From contig WHVY01000001.1 in the NCBI GenBank assembly GCA_022266195.1, forward strand, positions 20,336,001 to 20,400,000: a stretch of 64,000 bases of DNA. The letters are read 5' to 3'. Position 1 is the first letter of the stretch; the number at the start of each line of letters is the position of its first letter. The notes under the pieces are model-generated. The model saw only the letters and a list, made by a program, of their open reading frames with translations, was not told the DNA's origin and searched no databases. This document shows, one piece after another, positions 50,365-61,340 of the stretch. This DNA comes from Tetranychus cinnabarinus. Its lineage: Eukaryota > Arthropoda > Arachnida > Trombidiformes > Tetranychidae. The translations under genes were made by a program, and so were the position numbers.

Positions 50365-51480
50365 ATGTCTAAGTTAAAGTTATCAACTAAATTGAATATA
50401 CTCCAAGAGCTTCAATCAACAAAAGGAACTCAATTAGCTGCTAAATATGATGTTTCAAAGGCAGCTATAACCAAAATTAAACAACATAAACAATTGAAAG
50501 ACCTTTCAAGTGAAAATTCAACCGTTGATTTAAATCGCTACAGATTTAAAAATTGTGATTTTTTTCATGAAATTGATAAAGAAATTATGGAATTTGTTGA
50601 TAAATGTAATGTTAAAGGATTCCCTGTGTCAAGAAGATTAATTCAACAAAAAGCCAGGCAACTATCAGTCAGTAAAGGTTTAGTTGGATTTAAAGCAAGT
50701 GATTCCTGGTTTACATTGATGAAAAAAAGGTGTAAATTAAATTATAATAAGGCTACAGGCGAATCAAAATCTGTTGATGTTGATGCTGTAGATAAATGGA
50801 TTAATTCAGAGTTACCTGCAATAATTAATGAATATAAAGACTACGAAATTTGGAATTGTGATGAAACTGGCCTCCAGTATAAAGCAATTCGACAGTGGTC
50901 ATATTTTGGCCGAACTGCTGATAAAAAAGGAATTAAATTATCAAAATCGAGAATTTCAATTTTATTCTGTGTTAGCTCAAGCGGAGAAAAAAGAAGGCCA
51001 TTAATTATTGGCCCAAGTGCTCGACCACATTCGTTTGGTCAAATCCTACATGACACTGAGCAATTAGGTATTGATTACTATTATAACAAAAAGAGTTGGA
51101 TGACTACAAAAATATTTTCTGATTGGCTTCTGAAATGGGATGCTGAACTAAACGGCACTGGCCGGAAAATTCTACTTTTTTGTGATAATGTTGGTTCTCA
51201 TAAAGAGGAAGATTTAAATTTGATAAATATTAAGATGATAAAATTACCCAAAAAGACTACTTCAGTCTTGCAGCCATTAGATGCTGGAATCATTGCTAAT
51301 TTCAAGCATCACTATTATTGTAATTTGAATGAATTTTTGATTAATTTATTGAATGTTGACGAAAATATTGAAAATTTACTTAATTCGATAACTTTGTTTC
51401 AAGCAACACAATGGCTTGTAGATGCTTGGCATCATGTTCATCGGGAAACTGTTATTAATTGTTTCAATAAGTGTCTATAA
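50365..51480 (+). CDS. pogo/Tigger-like DDE transposase, intact
   Basis: 371 aa, single exon, ATG at 50365, TAA at 51478-51480. It has an N-terminal helix-turn-helix of the pipsqueak/CENP-B type (about 3-45, with TQLAAKYDVSKAAITKIK). A second CENP-B/Tc5-like DNA-binding segment follows (about 62-130, GFPVSRRLIQQKARQL). The DDE domain runs from about 160: WNCDETGL with Asp166, LLFCDNVGSH with Asp274, and VLQPLDAGI with Asp306. By my count 31 residues separate the last two aspartates, near the pogo/Tigger spacing. It is short compared with many Tigger transposases, ending soon after the catalytic domain, but no frame break or missing catalytic residue is seen. It would bind the element's inverted repeats and cut and paste the element in the nucleus. 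Confidence 0.96.
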   Translation: MSKLKLSTKLNILQELQSTKGTQLAAKYDVSKAAITKIKQHKQLKDLSSENSTVDLNRYRFKNCDFFHEIDKEIMEFVDKCNVKGFPVSRRLIQQKARQLSVSKGLVGFKASDSWFTLMKKRCKLNYNKATGESKSVDVDAVDKWINSELPAIINEYKDYEIWNCDETGLQYKAIRQWSYFGRTADKKGIKLSKSRISILFCVSSSGEKRRPLIIGPSARPHSFGQILHDTEQLGIDYYYNKKSWMTTKIFSDWLLKWDAELNGTGRKILLFCDNVGSHKEEDLNLINIKMIKLPKKTTSVLQPLDAGIIANFKHHYYCNLNEFLINLLNVDENIENLLNSITLFQATQWLVDAWHHVHRETVINCFNKCL

Positions 51481-51642
51481 AAAAAATGTTTTTTTCGATT
51501 TTTTAGATTTAATTCAATTTTTTGATTTTTTTTCATTTAAATTTGAATTTTTTTCTGAACTTCTTTCTGAACTTATTCTGAATTTATTTCTGAATTTATT
51601 TTTGATTTTTTTTCTGAATTAATCGCTGATTCCATAGGCTCA

Positions 51643-51692
51643 AACCCGTTAGGGTTAATTAATTAATTTGAATTAATTAACCCTAACGGGTT
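51643..51692. repeat. Perfect 22-base hairpin inside the transposon
   Basis: Arms at 51643-51664 and 51671-51692 are exact reverse complements (AACCCGTTAGGG... / ...CCCTAACGGGTT) around a 6-base loop. A smaller hairpin follows at about 51701-51729 (AGATGTC/GACATCT). They lie about 160 bases after the transposase stop and may act as a terminator or as a subterminal structure. Confidence 0.9.
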
Positions 51693-51972
51693 CGAACCTA
51701 AGATGTCCTGTTTGAAGCCAGACATCTTATCTCAAGACTGATAGTTTAATTGTTGAATATTTAATTATAAAATTTAAATTTAAGATTTAAATTTAAGATT
51801 TAAATTTTTTGATTCTCTTTAGAGGGCGACACATGAAAATTAACTTAACTCTGGCACCATTTTGTTAACTTAAGTCTAATGACTACTGTACAATAAACAT
51901 TTTAAAGTTCTGTTGTTATACTTTTCTTGTCTCAATTTGAGATGATATGACTGCAATTGACTAAGTTCTGGG

Positions 51973-51979
51973 TTTTATA
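51973..51979 (-). promoter_or_regulatory. TATA box for the split secreted-protein gene
   Basis: The minus strand reads GCTATAAAACCC. About 27 bases downstream, GCAGTCAT (A at 51952) resembles an arthropod initiator. The ATG at 51900 would then follow a leader of about 52 bases. The position fits a compact promoter now cut off from most of its gene by the transposon. Confidence 0.55.
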
Positions 51980-51990
51980 GCAATTATTAT

Positions 51991-53359
51991 GGGGCCTGAT
52001 TAAACATTTTTTCGGGAAAGGAAATAATTAGAATTTATTTTTCCTTTGTTAATCTACTGTATCCGTTCTGAAAAGCACGCCCTCAATGCATTTTGTTGTT
52101 ACAAGTTAGAAGTTTGCGAAAACATGAATAAATATTTTCAAACAACTTAAACATTTGCTAAAAGCTTCCCCAATTTGCAATATAATCTATACATCTAAAC
52201 AATATATAAAGTCAAACTATGAAATTTTTGCGGTAACATTGTTGGCAAACTAAACGGGTTCTAAAAAAAATTTTCACACAGAATGAAAGCCATGATTAAA
52301 CTACAATCGCAGAAAATAGTTCGAGCTTTCTCGGAATTCAGGTTACTGAGAAATTAGCGTTCAAACAGATTAGGGGGAAAAAAGCAGAATAAGTATCTTT
52401 CACTATTGACTTTGAAGGAAAAACTTTTTGATTATTCAGGTTGATTGTTCATTGTTGGATTAGAAGGATAGTGCAGAGTTATATATAGAGAAAATATGGT
52501 ACCTTGACTGTACAAAAAGATTTCAATCTGTTCAGCTGTATAACCAGTTTTTATTTTATTTTTTAGTTTTTCTCATTGACGATGGTTTTCATCAAGAATC
52601 TGAGCTTTAAATATGGATTGAATTTATTGTATTCCAGTGAAAAAATTACGATCAGTCATGATCGGAGGTTCCACTTGTATTTATAATTTCTTTGTTCAAC
52701 TATATGTATTTAATACTTTGGAATTTAGTTCATAAAAGTCAAAAGTAGTTAGCAACCAATTAACCATAGATATAAGATACAATAGTCTTTAAATGTCATA
52801 GCAATATTTGGACAGTTGTGTCTTCATCAATTTTATTCAACGATTCTTTTCGTCTGATTTTATATCTACATTATTTGCAATGTGAAGATTAATTAGAAGT
52901 TTTTCGCTATGACTAGGACTAACATATTCATCCTTTTTAATCTCTAAATTAGTCATTGTGTCTACATTTTTCTAAAAAGATTGTTACTTGTCACCATTTC
53001 AATCTTTGAATTTATGAGGGCCATTTACAAGATATTCTGAATGGCATGATTGTATCTTGCTTCATGATAACCTATTGATTTATTTGAATGAGTTTGTTAA
53101 GTAAAAATTAATGAACTCAAATTAAATGTACTGGAAGTTTTGGACCGGACGGCTGTTTACAATCATAAAGCACGAAAGATTGATGCTAAAGACTGCAGCT
53201 TACGGACCATAAGCTTCCGCAAATTGAAAAACGATGAAAATTCTTTAGCTAATTCTGGCTCATGCGGATTTTTGACCTCTAATTGGCTCTTTAAAATGAA
53301 CTATTAAATGAGCGATTTTTTTAGACCTGTTGCTTTTTGTAAAGCCGATGTTCTTAATA
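51991..53359. other. Noncoding AT-rich stretch
   Basis: No open frame of note on either strand, no inverted repeat found by eye, no recognised element. A slightly GC-richer patch lies near 53140-53280. Confidence 0.5.
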
Positions 53360-53558
53360 ATAAATCATATGAGCAGCTGAATATAACTACGAAAATTCAA
53401 TGATATGCATTGCACGTATTTTCCTGTTTTTTGAATGCTGGAATGTCTAAAAAGGCCAATTCTGGATGATCGTTATGTATCAAAAATAGTGAAAAAGATA
53501 TTATGTAAGGTCTAAGAGTATACCGTTTTGTCGTAGTATTCAAAGAGCAGCATAGAAA
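53360..53558 (+). repeat. Diverged dispersed repeat, copy B
   Basis: Same-orientation match to 48589-48778, clearest from about 53403 to 53545. Both copies lack coding capacity. Substitutions are spread over the whole length, so the duplication is much older than the 9.4/16.0-kb block. Confidence 0.8.
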
Positions 53559-53806
53559 CCAGAAAAGATGCATGAAAACTCGCTAGGGAACTTCACGGAC
53601 CGATTTTGCTGTCCAATAGCTCATTCGAAAGAACTCGTTGAGTAGATAAAGAGTTTCATTTTTTAGCTGCTGCTATGCACTTGAGAAAAAGTTACAGGGT
53701 ATCCTATCGAAAATTTCAAGCTACAAATAATTATACAAAATGCTGACAAAATTGTAGATTTTGATTTTTGAATCGGATTTTTGCCAAAGTGCGCATTCAG
53801 GCCTTA

Positions 53807-54058
53807 ATCTTTCGTTTGATACTACGATCGCAGTTTCGCGACACGCAGATAGCGTGCGCATCGATTTTTAAAAAAGTTTATTTAAAAAATTGTAAATCCT
53901 CGTGAGAAAATCACATTGAAAAAGCAAAAAAATTTCAATCTCCCATAGACGAAAATTTTTATTGAATTATTCATCCTTTTTTCATCAATTTTTTTTCGAA
54001 ATCGATTTGTACGCTATCTGCGTGTCCTAAAATTACGATCCAATTATCAAAGGAAAGA
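53807..54058. mobile_element. Fold-back element (MITE-like)
   Basis: The left arm (about 53807-53868) and right arm (about 53998-54058) pair as inverted repeats. The best block is GACACGCAGATAGCGT at 53840 with its reverse complement ending at 54026, followed by TCGATTT in both. Outside this block, weaker matching TTTGATA...GATCG...TTT continues on both sides. About 130 bases of spacer, no coding capacity. I could not find a convincing target duplication. Confidence 0.82.
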
Positions 54059-54081
54059 AAATTCTTCATTCTTCTGCCAGA

Positions 54082-54415
54082 TTATTCATCAACAGCACCA
54101 GCAACGGAAAATGGAACAGGATCATCAACAGCAGCTTCAGGCTCAGCACCAGTAACAAAGGATAACTCTGGTAAGCCAGTAAACTCTGCTAACTCATCAT
54201 CAGGTAATGGATCGGGATCAGTAGCCTCAGCATCAGGAACCAACATCATCAGGAGATTCAGGTTCATTATCTGCAGTATCAGGACAAGAATCAGGTTCAT
54301 CTGGTTCAATATCTTCACCAGCAGCAACTAGCTCAGATTCTTCATCAACAGCACCAGCAACAAATAATGGATCAGGATCATCAACAGCAGCGCCAAAATC
54401 AGCTTCATCAGCCAT
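54082..54415 (-). pseudogene. Acidic repeat-containing protein gene with a frameshift
   Basis: On the minus strand, ATG at 54415 starts MADEADFGAAVDDPDPLF and stays open to a TGA at 54233-54235. A second frame, shifted by one base, continues the same composition and ends GAVDE with TAA at 54082-54084. The segments AAVDDPDPLFVAGAVDE and AAVDDPVPFSVAGAVDE show an internal duplication. The two copies lie 256 bases apart, one base off a multiple of three. Start and stop fall exactly at the edges of the low-complexity part, which favours the minus strand. Read on the plus strand it would be Ser/Ala/Gly-rich, but that frame runs on into ordinary intergenic sequence. Frame-corrected length is about 110 aa; no signal peptide, no known domain. 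A sequencing error could also cause the break. Confidence 0.4.
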
Positions 54416-55116
54416 TAATCGTTATGTAAACTCTACTACACAAACATGTGTTTTTATTAGTAAATTACTCAAATTTTAAATAATTTTGAATTAAGGAAAT
54501 GTTTTGTGCATTTAAAAAGATCAGTTTTTGCTCAGTAATGAAATCGCGATTACATGCGTGTTTTTTGAATTTTTCTATCGTGGAATATTCTGTCAACCCA
54601 TATACATTTATTATAATGGCGAATCACTGCATTGCAATTTCTATCTACAGTAGAGGATCCACTTAAGTTGTACAAATTTCGATGGGCGACATCTAACATA
54701 ATAAATTTAAGGGCTAATTTTAAGATTTTCTCATTTTTTTGACACATTCATAAATGATTAAAGATGGAAAACAATCTTTTTTATGTAATTCTGGAAGTAT
54801 TTCATTGAATAATTTCACATTTGAGGTTCAATTCACTTCAATTAAAAATTGCGAAATTTTTGATTCTCATAAAAGACAATGTCCAAAAACTTTGATTTCA
54901 CCGTTAAGAGTTGGGACTTAGTGAGTTTTTAGGGGTATAAAAACTGAGTCTATCAGTGCTATTGAAAATTTGTTTGAGTCGCCAGTTTTCGATAAAATTG
55001 AGGTCAAAGTTGAAGCTTCGATCGCCTTGTATTTCAATAATAAAACCAGATTTTTTCATGAAACTCATTTTCCTGGTTTAACTTTTGCTGATCAACCAGA
55101 AAATGAAGTTATTTTA

Positions 55117-55320
55117 ATGAAAAATTCTCTGTTCAGATCAAACAGATCACTTCAATTTTGAGTTAAATTCTAAAAAATTGGCTTACTCAACATGTTCACC
55201 CATGAGTTTTGTCGGTAAAAAATGAGTTTCAGATCTCTAACGCAAGCGGTTACAGAAAGCGGTCAATTTAACTGAAAATCGAAGTGGTCTGTTTTTGATC
55301 TGAACAGAGAGTTTTTCATG
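55117..55320. mobile_element. Fold-back element (MITE-like)
   Basis: The left arm begins ATGAAAAATTCTCTGTTCAG at 55117 and the right arm ends with the near-exact reverse complement at 55320. Pairing continues through AGATCAAA, CAGA.CACTTC and AGTTAAATT, about 55 bases per arm, around a spacer of about 95 bases. No open frame of its own. Target duplication not clear. Confidence 0.85.
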
Positions 55321-58300
55321 TATAACGATAGTGACTGTATTTAAAATTACATTTTTATCAAATGTGCCAGTGTTCTGTTCAAAATTGTATCCAAAATTTT
55401 AAATGTACTAATAAATCAAAAAAGCGAGAAATCAGTTCGGAAATCAATTTGATCATAAAAAGAGAATGACAAAAGGTTTTAAAAGAGAAGATCTTTCTTC
55501 GAAAACTAAACCTCGTCGATTCATTTTGATAGTCAAAACTTTCTCACAGTTAAAAACATCAACAATTGAACAGCAAAAAACACTAATATTTGATTTTTTA
55601 ACCTCCATGAAAGATCCATTTGCATGATGAAACGTGATTAAATCACTTTATCCTTTTGTCCATTAAAACTGAAGAGTAAAGTTGAGAGCAATTTTTTCTC
55701 GTCTCTCCTCAAATTTATTGCCCATTAACCAATGGAAATAATAATAATGATAATGATTATGATGAGAAACTGGTGATGATTAACATTTTCTGTGTATTTC
55801 AACTTTTCATTTACTCGAATAAATTGTCACAGACAAGAAACAATAATGTAATTTAATGTAATAATAAAAGTACAATTTCACATTGGCAAATGAACATTCA
55901 ATAAAAGCGTTCGATTAATACCCAGGGAAACTCGTAGTTGGACAGTAAATCTTTTAATCGTAAAACTTGAACCATCGTAACTCTATTAAGTACTCCAAGT
56001 TTACCAATCAGATACGAACGTAAATAAAAAACAGCAGTTATTAGATTATTTTAGCCATTTCATGATAATAGCGAGAAATATCATTTCCATCATCTTTACC
56101 AAATTATTATTTATTGTATTATCAATATTCATTTGAAAATGTTTCCCTGTTTGCTTGATTATCAAACATCTTTACTTTCCATTCAAGTTTACCTTTGCCT
56201 TTGTTAGGTTCACATTAATCTGCACATTCATCGTGAATTAATATACCTTTTTATTTTACTTTTTGGCAATAACAATAACTCTTTGAAATTGGAAAAGAAA
56301 TGAGAGCAAAAAAAGTTATTATATTGATAGGATTGTTGATATAATGATGTTATTTAACTGGGAATCTCATTAATGATAAGCCACTCAATGGTTAAATGGT
56401 GACTATAAATATTGTCCGGTTGATGTTGTTACATGCAAAACTTGCTCTGTCAATGGAAATGTTGCCCTGAATATGTTTTATTGCCATTATCATGGTCGGT
56501 TGGAAGGTTGACGTTTTAATGATGCTTGAGGTTAATTTATTGGTAGTGATTTGTATTAGATATTGATAATTAGGCAACATTGGAAGCGAGACATTATTGA
56601 GAAGAGCGTGAGGTTGATTATTTATTGTTTTAAAAGGTTTAAATGTGAAAAGTGAAGAGAAGTTAATTGTTTCAATTTTTACCCAACTTTGACTAGAGTA
56701 GCTTGCTACTAAGGGTATTGAAATAATTGACAGAGCCTTAATGTTTTGACCTGAAAACAGCTCTTTTCAAGTCAAGGAACTAACCTCACCTCAAGACACA
56801 CAATTGAAAAACAACTTCAAGATACGAGGGGGAAATCCTTTTTAAATAATCAAGATCCATGAGCTACCTATTTAAGAAGACATTTATGTACAGGCAATTT
56901 CAATCGAATAAAGTACAACTGATAAAGTTTTGGACAATTTCTCAAGAATAAATCGAAAAAGATTGACTTGCAGGAATCATTTTACCACTGAAATAAAGAT
57001 TCATTTCTCATAACTTCTTGATGCAGAGGTTTAAGCATTTGAATATTATGAATGTAATGGGTAACAAGAGAGGGCAGTACTGAGCGATCTGGTAGCTTTG
57101 AATGAAAACTTTATTCAACTGATATTTTTGGGTAGATTTAAGGTTAGTTAAAAATTGCTCCAGGGAACTGGATCCTACAAGTTGCTATTGATAATATTTT
57201 GCATAAAGATTTTGAATTTAAAAATATTGGGAAACCATCATTTAGATTTGTTAAGTTTTTATTAGATCATTTCATAATGAATCATAAAAATAAAGGTAAA
57301 GCAAGGACAAAAAGTAACTTGGAGAGATTTCGTTCAGACGGGCAAATGTACTGAGATTAGCTGCTAGATATGATCATTCTGATTCTTGATGGTACATAAT
57401 TGCCAAATATATTTCTGTGATGGAGCCAAGTCAAAGTTTAATAAACATTGAACACCGAGATTCAGCAGACTGCAATAAACTTGTCCAGAATTGTGAATAA
57501 TCAGAATGAAGCTGAAAGTGAGAATTGCATTTTCAAATCGAAAACTGAAAATGGTTACTTTCAAAAAAAAGTGCATTGATTTTCAATTTTAAACTGGCTC
57601 TTGAAATCCATTAAAATTGAAAAGTTCTGTAAGAATAATTCTAACAAATTCACAGATTACTTATGGCAAACCAGATAACTTGAGCCTTTGAAGCCATTTA
57701 AAAGTTAGAAAAATTCATTATCAAAAGTTTCAAGAAACGAGCCAAAATACATGTATCTTCATTGGATTCCAAGTGAGCTTCAAATTTGATATGCAAAGTT
57801 TTACGAACAAATGTAGTTGAAAAAGCAAATGATTATCATGAACTGTAAGTAAAAATAAAAATCAATATCAATTTTCATTTCTGTTTAACCATCTGAAAGA
57901 AGAAGAGGAAATGACAATATTCAAGATGGATAAGAATTGAAATTATCATTGAATAAATGATAATGATAATGATGATGGTAATGGTGAAAGATGCAATATA
58001 AAATGTCGAGTTGCAAGTTTGTTCAATCTTTTTTCCCTTTTTTTTGATTACTTCATCTTCTATTTTGAGGAACCGAATCATGAGAGGAGCACGATAAAAA
58101 AGCTAAAATCATAATCTATCTTGATTAAGAATCTCAAATTATGAGCATCATCATGGGAACAAATTGGCCTGTTGATAAATTTTTAACAATAAACCAATGA
58201 ATTTGTGATTCAAACAAAATTGACATTTGCATTTTTTATGACAATTGTTAGTTGGAAAACAAGTGAAAAGCAAACAAAATGTCTATTCATTTTGAACATC

Positions 58301-59394
58301 ATCATTATCATTACCATGTAAGATGCATGCAATGTTGGAATAGTTTTTCGTTTTTTTTCTTCTTCTTTTTTCGAGCAAAAAAATGTTTCTCTTGTTAAAC
58401 ATTCTTCTCTCCTCACCTGATTCCATTGATGATTTACACAGACAACTGAATAAGCTGATACCATGAGGTACTCTTAAGCTTCCTGTTATCTTCATTTCTC
58501 CCATTTCTTTCCTGGCATCAGATTATCATCAATCATTGGGTTGACATTTTTGACATCAGTAGACAGAGACGCTAGAGATTTGTAGATGCAAAGCAACTTC
58601 AATTGCAACAGCAAAACTTACAACTGCAAGCAACATTAGAGATAATTAAATCTCTAATTTGACAGTTAAATTGAACAGTTATAAGTTTGCCTCTGATTTG
58701 TGAGCGAGAAATTAGTTTTAGATAAACAAAAATCACTTGTAAAGTTATTGGGGAAACTTGAGTGAACTTTTTTTCGTTCAATTTCTTTTGAAAATCAATT
58801 AGAAAAGTTACATTTTTTCATTTTATTTCTCAATGGAGTTTGACTTATTTCAGAGGTACATTTGAATGTGTTTAATGTGATTGAAAGGGAAATAAGAATT
58901 GGTTATCTGGTGCATTATCATGTTGAAATTGGATTGGTATTGACATTCAATTACTTGGATTGAAAGGGGAAAAGTGTAAATGTCATTTTTGTCCAATTCG
59001 TAATAACGCTTACTTTGATACTTTTGCATTGGAAAAGATAATTAGATTTGATTTAAATGAGAAATCGATTTGGTAAGCGATTCTTTCAACCAATAATTTT
59101 CTTTTTATCTACTTTTCTAACCTAATCTATTTACCATGATTGGTATTAATGCGATATATATTTGCTCGCCATGCATAATCACTGATCAGCAATAAAATCT
59201 TCAAAATAATGTATAAAACTAATGATTGAGAAAAATTTGATTGAAACGGTTCAATATTGAGCCAAAATCAATCTTAACTTTATGCAAATTAAAAGCTTAA
59301 ATCGAAAGTTTCGATAAATTTCCATCAAAAAGTGATAAAAAAGTTCAAGATTTCTTGTAACTAGAGAAGCTTGTTGAAGCTAGGGTGACCTTTA

Positions 59395-59775
59395 GCTCGC
59401 CCTTGGATTTCAGTATTGATAGCAAGAGTGTAATATGTGCATGAAGTGCATTCACTCAACCTTCGTGCTCAAACCACGACCAATGTGAAGAGAGCGTAAA
59501 ACCCTTGTTCACGTGAAAACAGCAAGGTTTACTAAACCCACACCTGCTCAGCATTTAGCATCCACAGTTACCAATGTTCCTTGCGCTATTAGACTTAGCC
59601 TGTGAGCTAGTGTGGGCAACTGTTACCGCAGTCAAATTGAAGATGAATCTCTACTTATGCAGGGTCAACAATGCTTGTCATGAGCTCTAACGAATCCGAC
59701 CAGTCTTTCGTTGATAATGTCTCTTTCTTCACCTGGTGTTGAAGTGACTCATGGAATCGTTGGATTTCCAATCAA
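59395..59775 (+). pseudogene. GC-richer patch with broken coding-like frame
   Basis: In one plus-strand frame from about 59431 (CNMCMKCIHSTFVL) the reading is long, and its only stops are three TGA codons. Between them it reads like real protein (for example TKPTPAQHLASTVTNVPC). The nearby C..C..C pattern hints at a zinc-binding segment. Base composition differs from the AT-rich surroundings. The most likely explanation is an old coding fragment, perhaps from a retroelement, decayed by point mutations. No family was recognised. Confidence 0.2.
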
Positions 59776-61106
59776 ATCTAAACATATTGATAATAACTAA
59801 TTTGAACATAAATTTTCCTGCGTTTAACCATCACTGCTAATGATACCTTAGCCATTAGACTTAGTCTCATGAAAATTTCAATTTCTCATTGAACCCATTT
59901 CCATTAGCTTGGTAAAAGTGACAATGATGGCAATACTTTGCAATACACTTTCCACTTGTCCGTTCCCTTTGAGCCTCTCATCATCATCATAATCATCACT
60001 CTATTCTTATTCACTTGAGTTTCACTTCTCATCCAATACATTTTCCTTTATTTTATAATAGAACAATATAAAGTTATTATCATGTATTAAGAACAAAATT
60101 TTCACTTGCAACGGAAAAATATTAAACAAGGAAATGACTTACCTTGAAAATCACTATAATCAATTGTGATTTATTATTATTGGATTAGAGTTTTTACTTT
60201 TACTTTTATTTTCATCTATACTTTATCTACTCTTTATCTCATGAGGTTATAAACAAAGCAAAAAGCCTTTCTCTATCCATATCTATTTACTTAAAGCATA
60301 CAGGACCAAAAGTCTTTCAAGTAATGATTTTTTTATCAGCCTATCGATTTAATAGAGCCAAGTGTATATCTTGAGCTAAAGTGAGCTCATCAGATACAAT
60401 AGACTCGAATAACTCGATGAATTTCAAAGTTGATAGGCAAGCTGAAGAAAGATATCGATAAAAGAAGAGTTCAAATAATGATGATAATAACCTTTCAATG
60501 CTAATACTGTTTGATCGTTATTTATCGGTCAATTTTACTCTTACCTTAAGTTGATCATGTTTTAATAAGAATTTTTTCCTTCAACATTTTCCTTATTCTA
60601 CAAACAGTAATATTGTAACAACTTGGTATTTACTTTGAATGTTTTCTTCCTCTCTTCAACTTTTCTCATTCATAACTGGCTCTGGTGTTCAACATTTTCA
60701 AAGTAATTGAACTCACTTAGCGAAATTAAATCAGAAAAAAGAAAAGGTGAAATATAAAATCAAACTAAATCAGTTATAAAATAATGTTGATCTGTTTTGT
60801 GGAGAAGGAAAATTTAACCGAAAATGCTGTTTTTTCATTCAGTTTTAAACTTTGCAGTTAGACCTCGCAATTTAACGAAATGAATCCAAATCACGTTCAG
60901 GTTAAATTTCATTTTTCATCTTTAAGTGCATCGAGTTTTACACTTGATGTGGTAATGTCAACAATATAAATTTTTCAACATTTTGTTTGCAACAAAACAA
61001 CGAAATATCATCATCATCATTATTACCTAATATCATTATTAACACTAAACAACTCAATCGTCGGTAAATGTTCAACAAAATGTAAACTTTACAGAAGCTT
61101 TTCAAG

Positions 61107-61340
61107 TTATAAACTCATCAAGCACATGGAATATTTTGATTGCAGGTGATTCCCACGAAAACCCATCGTAAACAAGTTTGCAAGAAATAATCTTGCATCC
61201 AACATTCGATGGGATTGTGGATTTATCAATCCATTGAAATTGAAATCAAAGTGCAAAAGCGTATTCAACCTGAGTTTATCCTCACTACCATTCGCTACAT
61301 TTCTTCGGTGTGTCAGATCTCCGTGCGCTGGAATTATCAA
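61107..61340 (-). CDS. Hypothetical 77-codon frame
   Basis: A minus-strand open frame with balanced, globular-looking composition (for example NPQSHRMLDARLFLANLF), unlike the Phe/Asn/Lys-rich noise around it. A stop codon lies a few codons upstream of the frame and no ATG context stands out. TTCCAG just upstream on the minus strand could be a splice acceptor. It may be an exon, a relic or chance. Confidence 0.15.
   Translation of the reverse strand: MIIPAHGDLTHRRNVANGSEDKLRLNTLLHFDFNFNGLINPQSHRMLDARLFLANLFTMGFRGNHLQSKYSMCLMSL

Larger units (their letters stand above)
50171..51888 (+). mobile_element. Complete pogo/Tigger-like DNA transposon
   Basis: 1718 bases. Terminal inverted repeats of 29 bases (50171-50199, starting CAGTAGTCATTAG, and 51860-51888) match at 27 positions. 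TA dinucleotides flank it at 50169-50170 and 51889-51890. One intact transposase ORF (50365-51480) fills the left two thirds. A perfect 22-base hairpin and AT-rich ATTTAAATTTAAG repeats lie between the ORF and the right end. CAGT ends, TA duplication and transposase type all fit the pogo/Tigger branch of Tc1/mariner. Intact ORF and near-perfect ends suggest a fairly recent insertion. Confidence 0.97.
49869..51900 (-). pseudogene. Small secreted Pro/Ala/Gly-rich protein gene split by a transposon
   Basis: Minus strand. The 3' part (50168 down to 49869, TAA at 49869-49871) codes a hydrophobic stretch MYLSLLILATA, then a mature region with tandem PYVPQ-type units and two longer repeats ending GPSGNGP and GPLGNGP. 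A Tigger-like element (50171-51888) interrupts it at a TA. Across the element the minus strand reads ATG TTT ATT G at 51900-51891. With one TA copy and no element, a single 312-base frame results, 103 aa, with signal peptide MFIVMYLSLLILATA. A TATA box lies at 51979-51973. The element itself also supplies an in-frame ATG at 50225, giving a 118-aa frame. Composition is much more GC-rich than the surroundings. The product resembles low-complexity silk, cuticle or mucin-like secreted proteins; no family is certain. Confidence 0.65.

Noticed and set aside
51683..51700. GGTTCGAACC resembling a tRNA B box
   Set aside because: It is part of the perfect hairpin region inside the transposon; no A box or cloverleaf could be folded upstream.
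54970..55161. 63-codon plus-strand frame
   Set aside because: Its end lies within the left arm of the fold-back element and its first codon is not ATG in the DNA; no family features.
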